The translations under genes were made by a program, and so were the position numbers. Below are positions 1 through 9,938 of a DNA stretch of 64,000 nucleotides, piece by piece. The DNA comes from Cercophora sp. LCS_1 (lineage: Eukaryota; Ascomycota; Sordariomycetes; Sordariales; Lasiosphaeriaceae). The stretch is taken from contig JAPZLL010000007.1 in assembly GCA_036250225.1 (NCBI GenBank), forward strand, positions 248,001 to 312,000, given 5' to 3'. The first letter of the stretch is position 1; each line of letters begins with the position of its first letter. The notes beneath the pieces are model-generated. The model was not told the DNA's origin. It did no database searches and saw only the letters and a list, made by a program, of their open reading frames with translations.

Positions 1-1642
1 GGGCCCAGTGCGATTGCCTGGATTCCATCCAGAAGGATCGTTCGCCAGTAGAGACCTACTGTCTTGAGAATCTTGTTCTTGGGCCATGTCCCGATTGGGA
101 TGGTGAGGACCTTCTCTTGCACGTTGATGTAGCCGCACTCTTGCATCATCATCTTCATGCGCTCATTGGCCACCGCGTGGAACTGGACGCCCAGGGCGGT
201 CAGCCCCTCGTTGATAAGAGACCAATATTGCGACACCGGGTGATCGGGGCCCATCGTGTTGTTGATGGATATCGGATGATGGAACACTTCTTGCATCTCG
301 AACCAGCCGCCGGGACGCAGGTGTCTGGAGCATGTTTAGCATTGACGCTTAACCCAAAACCATCAAACATACTCAAGAGATCTCCTCATCAGTTTTGGCC
401 AGTCCTTGATGGCCATGACGGTATGTCGGGAGTGGATGTAGTCGAAGTAGTTTCTCGGGTGCAGCCATCTGCAGACATGTCAGCATCACGCGTTGCTCAT
501 CACCCTGTAGCAACGAGGCACGGCAACATACGGGCTCCTGCATTGTGGTTAGCGCGCCGTCACCAACATAGAGGAGTTATACGAGCGACCTACTCAATAT
601 CATCCACCATGAACCGCACATTAGGTGGCACCCATTCCGGTTGTATTGGGCTCAAGTCAACGCCGAGCACATTCGCACTTTCGAACAGATCCCCCACTAC
701 CAAATGTCAGCCTGCATGCCTGCCGTCAGCGCAAGACCACTCACTCTCGATAGCCCACACGCCAGTCCCTGTCCCCATGTCTAATATTGTTTGGGGGTTG
801 GGTCCGATGGGCGCGAAGAATAAGTCGTTTCCGCAAAGCATCTTTACCATAGCATGCTTCATATCCTCTCTTTGCTGCCTGAAGTTCCCCATCGTCAGCA
901 TCACATTCTCCGACAACTCAAGAGGTCGCACTCACTCAACATCGTCGTTTGGAAAGTTATATCTCCCCTCCCTGAATCGATGGTACCTCCTCCCGTTCTC
1001 AAAGATGTAGTCCCGCATGCTTTCGGCAAGCGACGTCGAAGCTGATGTGTTGTTATCCGATTCATACCCGGCGTCCGCCCCAATCTCATCGCGGTCTACA
1101 ACCACGCTTCCCTCCTCAGCTTGCGTCAGTGCCTCTTGCTGCCTCATCTGCTCATCTTCATCGTCGTAGCCATCGTCTGCATCCGGCGTCGGGCGAAACG
1201 AACTCGGTGTGCTATTTCTCGAAGCACCCGAGAACACGTATGGCGGGGAGATGCTCCCTCGAAGCTGAGACGAATGGACCGATGATATCGGACCCGTTGA
1301 GAGTGTGGAGATGGATGGCGAAGGCGACACAGACGTGAGGATGGTCCGGGGTTCTGGCGGATCTAGGAGCGTAGGGCCCCTGGAGGAGCGAACAGCGGTG
1401 CGTGTCATGTTGGAATCCGAGTCCGGGCCGCTTTCTACTGATGGTATCTCGACGCTAGGTCCGTCCGGGAGAGTGGCAAGCAGTGTGGAGATGGGTGGCA
1501 GCGAGACGCTGTCTGGGGATGCCTTCTCACCATTCGACGGCCTTTCGTCGTGGTCGGAGTTCGGAACAGGACCTGGGTGTGCTGGGTCCGCGGTTACTGA
1601 TATTGCCGAGTCATTCTGCGGGCCTTGCGAGTGTTGGTCCAT
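1..1642 (-). CDS. LaeA-like SAM-dependent methyltransferase (3' end outside window)
   Basis: This is a class I SAM methyltransferase of the fungal LaeA-like group, whose members include regulators of secondary metabolism; the substrate is unknown. The start is the ATG at 1642 (MDQHSQG). The first ~200 residues are Ser/Pro/Asp-rich and look disordered. The fold then begins at YIFENGRRYHRFREGRYNFP. SAM motif I (ILDMGTGTGVWAIE), GVDLSPIQPEWVPPNV, DYIHSR and HLRPGGWFEMQE follow in family order. My exons are 1642-936, 878-745, 696-594, 468-373 and 324-1. Every junction keeps phase and rejoins a conserved motif, for example NDDVEQ-REDM and WAIEMGDLFES. About 454 residues are visible before the window ends. 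Group membership is sure; a role in secondary metabolism is only inferred, and no biosynthetic cluster is visible beside it. Confidence 0.85.
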
Positions 1643-3866
1643 GGCGTACGAGGCCCGGCGCGCGGCGGGGGGCGCGCGAGAGGAGTCGCTTTGAAGTAGA
1701 ACCGGAGCAGCGAGGCCAGGATTGGCGGGCGCGCTCTCCCTCGGGACCGCCCTCCTCCACCCTGTATCGCCTCTGTCGGTCTCAGCGGCAAAGGCAGCGC
1801 TCCGGTGGTCGCACAAACACCAGGAGACGAGGCACGAGTGTGCTGATTGCCCGGTTGCGGGTCTTTGCTAGATTGTAGCCTGCAATGCGACGAGCTGCTG
1901 TCGGACAGGCCCGCGGTCACCAGCATGCGAACGGGAAGTGCGTTCGTCCCTGCCCCCTGAGAATTGGCTGATGGCGTGGTGAGCTTGCCTCCTTGTGCGT
2001 CCCTGTGCTGCGCCAATCCGCTAATGAGCGGATTCGTGGAAGCGGAAAACGGGATCGATCGACGCAACGATGCAAACACTTGATAGTTTGATCTTTAGTC
2101 TAAGCTGCCGGCGAGGTGAGGCTTTCAAGGTGAGAGGATAGACGCGTGGGATGAGGTCACCGAGGCAGGCAGATAGAGACGATGAGTGATCGGATCTTGA
2201 TTGAAATCGGGGGCGATGCTCGTCGCTTCGCTTCCAGTTCCTGGCGGCGTCTCCTGTGTGCAAAGCAAAGACAAGCTCGCCGGCTGCAGGACGCCCAGCC
2301 CGTTGCGACGCTGTCGCCTTCGGTTTCGCACGTAATCCGTCAAGGCAAAAACTAGGATCCAGTACGCCGGTAGCCAATTCCTTTGGAGTAAAAAGGACAA
2401 ACGGGGAAAAGAACTGGAAAATGCGTCGTCGCTCACTTGCTTGCTTCGTTGCTGGCTGCAAGCGAGGGAAGGCACACGAGAGGGGGTCCGCCACAGATTA
2501 ATACCCTAGCCAGCCCTCTGTGAAGCACTTCATGTTCTCCATTTGAAATTTGGGCCAGCGGCTTGGCCCCAGGTTCGGAAAGATGGCGGCGAACAAAAGA
2601 GAGAGGGACATGGGCAAAGCCAATTCGTGCCGGCAGGTGGGGGGAGGGAAGCACCTGGGAGAACGGGAGTGGGCAAACGATGGACCACTCACTCCCACCT
2701 TCCCAACTTCCGGGGGCACTGGGCACTGGGAAAAAGCTCGCCTTTTCGCCCTCTTGATTCGCTCTTGGTTTAGGTCCGTCTAATCTGCTATGGCGCCGTC
2801 CGCCTCGCCTCGCCTTCACCATGTGGTTCCAACGTCGGCTGAACTCCACATAGCTGCGCGGAGAAAGCGAATTCCTTTGATGTTGTATTTCTTTTCTTCT
2901 TTTCTTTTTTTTTTCTTTTTGTTTTGCGCGTTGCTTTGCGTCATTCCAATCACCTGTTCAGGATGCAATTGCTCGTTTTGTCGTCACACGTTTTTGTTTG
3001 CCACGACCTGTCAGTCTCAAATTCTCTCACATATCACATTCATGTCGACATCGACAGGCCAGCCCACCAACGCCAGGGGCCGAGCGGAGTAGCCTCCGAG
3101 CGCCCCATTCCCCCCCCCCCTCTCCGCCAGCCAATCCTCACTCGGTCCAGGGATTGGTTTGGGCCCACCACCCCCTGGCTTGCAGACGCCCCCAGCGGTG
3201 GGAGACAGCCTGGTCGTTTGCTTGACAGGCGCCGTTGACATGAAAGGAGTGCCCGAGTCGTGTGGAGGAGAGCTGACCAAAAGAGACATCAACGTCAGAT
3301 TCATTCTCTACTGCGTTGATAGGAATCCAGTTTCTCAACCTCTGAAATGACCTGACTTGGGCTACCTCTACTGTGTAGTTAAATGCTCTTCTTCATTGCT
3401 ACCTTGGTCCGCATTCCACAAGACGATCGTCCACTCATCGTTTTCGGTGAGGGGGTATGACAGCGGAGGGTCCATCTCGGCAATTCGACGATCCAACACC
3501 AAACACCGTGTCGCTGCAGTGAGCATTCGGGGCTGCGACGCCCACAATGACCTCCCCTGGAAGAGAGGCCCGGCAATTTGCAAGAGACCGAAATCCAAAA
3601 TGCGTCCCGTAGCAGTTCAGCAATCACAGCGCGGAACAAGCGATCTCGGCATCCACAAGGTGTGAAACGCGGATGCCGTGTAAGCTGTAAACTTAAACTC
3701 TCAAGCGAGCGACCAAACTGTGGGCTACTTGACTTGTATGTGACGCACAAGCCCACTACCAGCCAGACCAGGCCATTTGGGGGTATATTGCCTGTCTCCC
3801 GTTCCCGCACACACAAGTACTGGCACACAAATAACATACATACACATACAAACGAGCATGGAAGGC
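1643..3866. other. Intergenic, no gene supported
   Basis: This is the upstream region of the methyltransferase and the downstream region of the RBM5-like gene. Open frames exist on both strands, but none shows a domain or a splice pattern. It holds a pyrimidine/T-rich tract at about 2886-2930 and a C-run near 3110-3120. No tRNA or transposon signal was seen. Confidence 0.6.
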
Positions 3867-6587
3867 TCAGGTCTGGTCCTTCTCCAACCGCTCGTACCGC
3901 TCCCTGGCCCGGTCCTTGGTCTTCTCCACAAACGCCTTGAAGTCGCCCCTTGTTTTCCTTGCTGCTTCTTCATTCGCGTCCCCCAGCTTTCCGCCTTCGG
4001 CGCCGAGACCCACACCGGGTGCATACGCCTCCGTCGCGATGGCCTCTGTTCGTCCGGTGCCTTCGGCTCCCAGGCCCACTCCAGCCGTCCAGCCCATCTT
4101 GGCCAGCATGCCGGCGCCTTTGGACTTCTTTGCCGGTGTCTCTTCGACTTCGGTGGGCGCTGCGGGCTCCTTGCGCTTCTCTGCTTTTCCAGCGGCAGCA
4201 GCCTGAGGTCGACTAGGCTGTCGGAATGCTTGCCTTCTCTCGAAAGCGCGATCGCGGTAGCGGTTTTGTTGGGCCGTCAACTTACTATCGGGAACCATGG
4301 TAATGGGTGTCTTGCCCTTTTCTTTCAGCTCCGCAGTTGCACGCTCCTTATTCTTCGAATCCGCGAGCATGCGCTTGTGAAGCTCGCTTTCTTGCTCATG
4401 GCGCCAGATAGTCTGGGCGTGTTTGAACTTGCGACTGCACAGGTGGCAACGCAGCTGATCAAAGTCGGCATACGAGATGTACACTGGCGGCGGGTCAGAC
4501 TGAAGACGGGGCGTTCGACGACTAATGACGCGGGGTTGCTGGCCGAGGGAAGCCAACTTGGCAGCGGCCTTGTCCCGGGTCTCAGAGTCCTCGTAGTGGT
4601 TGTGGACTCGGACCTCGTGGTCGATGAGAATGTCGGACCGGCGATAGTGCGCGTAACCTTGAGAATCGATGCGATCCTGGCCGGGAACTTCCCAGCCGCA
4701 AAGATGACAGGTAAGACGGTCCCAGTCGGCGTACGACGTGTAGCTATCTGTCGGGTGAGGATGGAGGGGCCCTTCAGGCTGTGGCTCGACATCTTCACGC
4801 CGGATAGTTGTGGGCACCGAAGCTGGGGCCTCGTCCTCGATGGTTGGGGCATCCGCTGGCCGTTGCTTGACCCCGTGAAGCTCGGCCGACTTCTTGGCCC
4901 ACATCTGCATCTGGGGTATCATAGCGATCTTGGTGGGCGCAGCAGGGTCCTTGTCTTTCTTTACTTTTTTAGGGACAAGCGCGCCCCTTTGCGCATTCTT
5001 GGCCGCCTCATCTGACTTATCTGGGCTTCCAGTGTCCGGACTCGGATCAGTCGTGACAATCAAGACATTTGGATATGCCCGTTCGTCCCAGTACTTAAGT
5101 CGAAGAGCGGGGTTATAAATGGGTGTAAACGAGAAGTTGGGATGTGCTGCTGATTCGGGGTCCAACTCCGGGACAAAGACTCCGGTGTGGATGAAAGCCA
5201 CGGCCACCGGCTTGGAAGCAATGGTGAACCTTGTTGATGCGCGATATTTGGCCACTGCAGCCTTTGCATCGTCAACCGTTGCGAACTCGGCGAATCCGTA
5301 CCTCCACGACTCGTTGGTCCTGCGGCCCCGCATGAGAAACACACGACGCAACGACCCAGGCTTTGCGCCGAGCCCGGCGGTGCCGCTGACAGGCGCCGTT
5401 GACTTGAGCTTGTTGGTCGAAGTTGACGCCTCCTTCGACTTGTCTGAGCTCGCGTCCAGAAACAACTTCATCACACCGGTCGCGAGTACCTGTTCCGTTA
5501 CCGATGGCTCAAGGTTTCTGACGACAATGTACTGGGAGGCCAGTTGCTGAGGGTCCTCGTCCGTCTCGCCAGTCAACACCGGCCCGGCATTGAAGTCTTG
5601 GCCATAGCCATCTTCTACAATGCTCATCAGCAAACTCCCCAACTCCGCGACGAAACAACACTTACCAGGCCGATCAGCCTTGCACTTATAACACACCGCC
5701 CGATAAGGGTAGTTAATCGCACCACACTGTTCACGTCAGCCCTATCCCAACCCCTCTCACAGCACAACTTACCCTGACACAATCCCAATCCTCGTCGTCC
5801 CTCCTCTCTCTTTCCCTCTCCCGCTCCTCCCCGCGATCATACCCAACCCGGAAAGTCAACGGCTCCGAGTCCACCCCGCGACTGTGCTCCAACGGAAATG
5901 ACACTTCGGGATGATACCTCTCAACAAAGGCCTCAGCGTCCGCCCGCCGATGGAACTCGACAACCGCAATTCGTCTCCCTACCAACCATTAGCATCATCC
6001 CCTTCATGCTCTTCCAACGGTCACTCACCACTCCCATCATACCTCAACCTCGCAACCCGAACCTGATCATCCGCCATATGTCGATCCCTCGTGACATAAT
6101 CCAAGCCATACAGCACCTACACCATCAGCAACCACCCTCAATGTTCCCAGAGAGGAGAGTACTCACATCCCGCTCCTTCGCATCCTCAGGCAACCCAGTC
6201 AACACCACATTCTTGGACGACGGTCCCAGTCCCCTATCACCTCCTCTTTCCCTGTCTCTGTCCCTATCATAATACCGATCGCGATCCCCATCCCTGTCGT
6301 GGCCATCGTCGTCATAATCATCGTAATCCAGCGTCCGCGAATGTGAATGGTAGTCTTTTTTTGCAGGGAAGCGAGCAAATAGTTAGCCAGGCGTTTTTTT
6401 TATCTTCTTAGAAACAATCGAGCGATTTGTGCGCGCCCGGGTTTGACTATGTTTTACCCTTTTTCGAACTGTTGGAGCGGCGGTAGTCGCCGCCTGCGTC
6501 TCTGGAATCGGCGCGGCGCGGCGAGCTGCGACGGTCTCTGTCGCGATTGTCGCGATCGCGGGGGCGGGCGTGGTAGTCTTCGTACAT
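3867..6587 (-). CDS. RBM5/RBM10-like RNA-binding splicing factor (RRM, RanBP2 ZnF, RRM, C2H2, G-patch)
   Basis: The domain order matches the RBM5/6/10 family of pre-mRNA splicing regulators, which act in the nucleus. In order it has: an RD/RS-like N-terminus (MYEDYHARPRDRDNRDRDRR); RRM1 (KNVVLTGLPEDAKERD ... RRIAVVEF); a RanBP2-type zinc finger (DWDCVRCGAINYPYRAVCYKCKADRPG); RRM2 (QYIVVRNLEPSVTEQVL ... YGFAEFATVDDAKAAV); two Cys2His2-like segments (LTCHLCGWEV and LRCHLCSRKFKHAQTIWRHE); and a C-terminal G-patch (GAGMLAKMGWTAGVGLGAEG). My exons are 6587-6458, 6354-6167, 6116-6029, 5978-5773, 5726-5666 and 5614-3867, giving 806 residues with every phase consistent. The last intron (51 nt, GTAAGT...TGTAG) is a multiple of three and stop-free, so its retention would add 17 residues just after the zinc finger. 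The start at 6587 is the first ATG before the RD-rich stretch. No OCRE domain is obvious. Confidence 0.88.
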
Positions 6588-6993
6588 GATGGGCGGGGGG
6601 ACACCCAATGGGTGAAGAGAAAAGGGTAAGACCAGACTTGATTCGCAAAGGGAGGGAGGAATCCGAATCGTGAAAATGGTGGTTTGCCGTGCTATCGAGG
6701 CGCTCGTGGGTTGGAGTTTGGCGCGCCAAGAAAGTCTACCGACGGGAGCTGGGGTAGGTAAGTGGGATGGTTGAGACACAGTGTGATCGACAATGAGAGG
6801 GGTGAGGCGCACACTGTGGGGATTATTCACTCACACCTTCCTTCTTCAACGTCAGATACAAAGATAGTTATTTCATCCCAGAGATTTTTTTTTTTTTAGT
6901 TTGAGGTGATGTAAATGGTTGCCTTTCAAGCAGATACCCAAAAACTCTTAAACTCATTACACAAGACTCATCAGATCAACAGGTCAAGACACA
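6588..6993. promoter_or_regulatory. Shared divergent promoter region
   Basis: These 406 bp separate the start codons of the RBM5-like gene (minus) and the molybdopterin synthase gene (plus). The stretch therefore must hold both 5' UTRs and both core promoters. A T13 run lies at 6885-6897, about 100 bp upstream of the plus-strand start. I see no clear TATA box or known operator. Confidence 0.5.
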
Positions 6994-7537
6994 ATGACCA
7001 CCCCCTCAGACCCCCCAACCGACATCACCGAAATCACCTCCCCCTCCGTCTACGTCGCCCTAACCCCTGATCCGTTATCCTACACAACCATCATCGACCG
7101 CGTACGCAGTCCATCAGCAGGCGCCATTGTTCTGTTTGCCGGTACCCACCCCGATCCCTTGTTATATGCAAGACATGTCCCCAACATAAACAGGCACAAC
7201 CCGCGACACCTTCAACTCCAAACCCGTCAAAGAACTACAATACACAGCCTACAACCCCCTCGCGCTCCGCACAATGCACACCATAGGCAGCACCCTCCTA
7301 ACCAAGCACAGCCTAACGTCCATCGCCATGATCCACCGACTGGGCGTGGTGCCCATCGGCGAAGAAAGCATCCTGATAGCGGTATCCTCACCGCACCGCC
7401 AAGCGGCGTGGCGAGCAGGCGAGGAAGCGCTGGAGGAGTGTAAAGCTAAAGTGGAGGTGTGGAAGCGGGAGGAGTTTGAAGGGGAGGAGGGCGTTTGGAG
7501 GGCGAATCGGGATGGTGCTGTTGGCATAAAAGAGTAA
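6994..7537 (+). CDS. cnxH: Molybdopterin synthase large (catalytic) subunit, MoaE/MOCS2B family
   Basis: Together with the small MoaD-type subunit, this subunit adds dithiolene sulfur to precursor Z (cPMP) to form molybdopterin, needed in fungi for nitrate reductase and other molybdoenzymes. The exons 6994-7141 and 7194-7537 encode 163 residues. The 52-nt intron joins GAIVLFAG to TTRDTFNSKPVKELQYTAYN, the hallmark MoaE segment. MIHRLGVVPIGEESILIAVSS, HRQAAWRAGEEALEECKAK and a basic VWKREEF region follow, in the order expected for the active-site half of the family. The length is usual for eukaryotic MOCS2B. The symbol follows the Aspergillus nidulans gene. No small subunit is seen nearby. Confidence 0.9.
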
Positions 7538-7640
7538 GGTAGCCAACATCTCAGCACATTTCAACATCTCAATTATGAGAGAGCGGCTGCTGCCCATGGA
7601 ATTGCAAGTCGGGTATTCCATTATTCCTGTTGACCCAGGC

Positions 7641-9552
7641 CTAGATATCAGCTCTCGTTCTCGGAGCTATATTCGGCAGACCGTTGAAATAGGGCGCGGC
7701 GGTGGCATTGTCAGGAGCGGTGGGCAGCGCCGCGCGCTCTGCAATCGCGTGCTCGATTTCCTCCTGGAGTCCTTTGAGCTCGGGTCGGAAGAAGGGTTCG
7801 TCGCAGAGACAACACTTGACCAATCGCAACAGCCGCGGGCCATATTGATGAATTGGTCCAGCCAGAGGCCGTGGTTCCACACGTCCGGGCCGGTTGGGTG
7901 CTGAAAAAGATCTGGCGCGCCGATTGAGGCGTGGCTCATGTCCAAGGGGTGTTGATGACCCGTGACGATGGTGGCCATGACGTTTCCTATTTGGTAAATA
8001 TTTGTTTTGTGACTGTAGTGGCTGGCAACAAGCGCTGAAAATTGGCTTGTTGCCGGCGCGTTCGGAGGCGGGTTGTGTGGGTGTGCAAAGACCCATTCAC
8101 ATTCCGGCGAGAACTGCTAGGGCGCCATCCAGCCTTGCTTGCTGACCGATCGTTTCATTCACATCCGTGGCGTGGCCAAAGTCGCCGATCTTGAAGATGG
8201 GCACCATGGGATGGTCGTCATTTGGGTCGTGGGGTACATTCGTGTTGTAGCCTCTGGGACACACACACATGTCAGTCAGCTTGGGGAGATGAGCAAATGC
8301 TTGGTTCCTGCCCGCTCACCCAATCATCACATTGTGCTCATCGATGCCAAAATGCACCATGTTTACACTCTTCACGGCAGGCGCGTTGCCGGTCAATTCG
8401 GGATTTGTCTCGCTCGCATGATGAAAGTTTGCATCTGGGTCAGGGTGCCGATATATAATGTTGGGCGTTTGCCCACAGTGAAGGGTTGTCTCTCGGAGGG
8501 TACCTCATGACAACGCAAGCCTTGGTCAGGCACAGAAAGATTTGCTAGAGGATGTCCTCATTGATCGGATACCGGTTGTTCGAGTGTGTGTGGAAGATCC
8601 AGTTGGCCGCATTCCCCCGCTCCGCGTACTCCAGGAAAATGACGTTTTTGACGTCTGCTAACTGGGGAAAGGCCTTCACAGGTGGTGTCCTCCACCAGAA
8701 GTTGGCCAGTCTGTTACACCAGTTACGGGGCGCCGTGCCGATCCAATCAATCAAACCTTGCCCAGGTGCTGGAGGAGGCAACGTCGATGGTTGAGCTGTA
8801 GTTGCTCCGGTACGTAGACTTGAACGATGTGGACCCCGCGAGCGCAACACTCCTCCAACACATCTACCTGTCAGCAATGCGACGCCACGCCGCCAACTCC
8901 CAGGGGTCGGGGACTGGCACACACACCCTTTGCGTGTCGGCCTCATTTTTCAGATGCTCGGTGTTTTCCTTCACCTGGGCAGTGTTCCCGGTGATGCCCG
9001 CCACCTTGCCGGACTTGACAACAATGCGTTGACCCGTGGGAAGATTATTCAAGCCGACCACCTCGTACAGAGAGGCCACTCCCTCACCACCAGCGCCGGG
9101 CCTATACGACGACATTAGCGTCAACACACTCCAGAAACACTGGCAAGCATCTCACTAACATCCTTATAAATCTGAATTGCCCAGTCCGGAGATCGATCTT
9201 GTCCGCCGTCCACTTCAGGGTGGGCAAAATGGCCGGGTCACCCGTGATCGACGCCAGTAGTGCCGGTGGTATCGCCGGTACGGGCGGTATCCAGGGGTCG
9301 CGAAGGTTAGGGAAGTTCACATGGTTTAGCACGGACAACCCATGGGGTGCTCCGGCAGGGAAAGTTGGTTGTGGGTAGCCCTGCCATGATGGTGTCCAGT
9401 TTTGGGGCCGGCCCCTCAAATTGATAAGAGGCTGGACCGCCAGCGGTACATTGCTCCAGCTCCTGGGGTTACCTTGTCGAATCTGATCAAAGGCATAGGA
9501 AAAATGTCGCCGTGTGCGGAGCAGGGGGGTCCGGTAGTGGCTGTGGAGGCAT
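7641..9552 (-). pseudogene. Decayed protein-kinase-like gene
   Basis: Pieces of a fungal kinase-like protein lie in order on the minus strand but in changing frames. From 5' to 3' they are: an ATG at 9552 followed by an early frame break near a T5 run; YAFDQIRQGNPRSWSNVPL; the N-lobe with the ATP-site Lys (LPTGQRIVVKSG); EECCARGVHIVQVY; the hinge VKNVIFLEYAERGN; then INEDIL-stop-QIFLCLTKACV, with the TAG at 8545-8547. A catalytic-loop-like MVHFGIDEHNVMIG carries Gly where an active kinase has the HxD aspartate. A genuine-looking intron (GTGAGC...CCCAG) is followed by PIFKIGDFGHA (DFG motif), and a C-lobe NIYQIGNVM ... PRLLRLVKCC ends at 7641. Besides the nonsense codon, at least four frame changes (after HIVQVY, before NIIYRHP, before CEWVFAHPH and before YGPRLLRL) lack usable splice sites. 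Other junctions splice normally, so decay of a once-spliced gene is the simplest reading; assembly error is the alternative. Confidence 0.7.
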
Positions 9553-9938
9553 CGTGACTAGTAGTAGGGTCGAGTTGACCAGCGAGTTGCGACTGAACTG
9601 TTGACTGACAGAGTCAACAGAAAAAACCTGGAGCATCAAGTATAAAAACAACACCGGGGAACAAACGCACTCAATCGGAGCGGAGCGGGACCCGTGAGCC
9701 CCAAGTCTGAACCCGGATGTGGCAACTCGCCAATCTCTTTGTTTGTATTGTCACCAACAATACTCCTTCTGGGCCAATTCCAACGCGGGGCATAACCCGA
9801 TGAACCCCAACTCCTAGCACAAAAACATGGTTGTGACCCCCAAAACCAAAAAACATATAGTCCCAAGATGTTATAACATGCCCCAACTCCGGCTAGTAAA
9901 CAATACTCAAAAAAGGAATGTGACTGTCGCATCCCTGA
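9553..9938. other. Intergenic, no gene supported
   Basis: This short stretch is the 3' flank of the OPT transporter and the former 5' flank of the kinase-like pseudogene. Nothing else is recognised. Confidence 0.5.

Noticed and set aside
117..1010. 297-codon plus-strand frame
   Set aside because: It crosses exons and introns of the LaeA-like gene on the other strand; the minus-strand reading has conserved motifs, this one none.
3777..5015. 412-codon plus-strand open frame
   Set aside because: It is a shadow of the RBM5-like exon on the minus strand, with no domain of its own.
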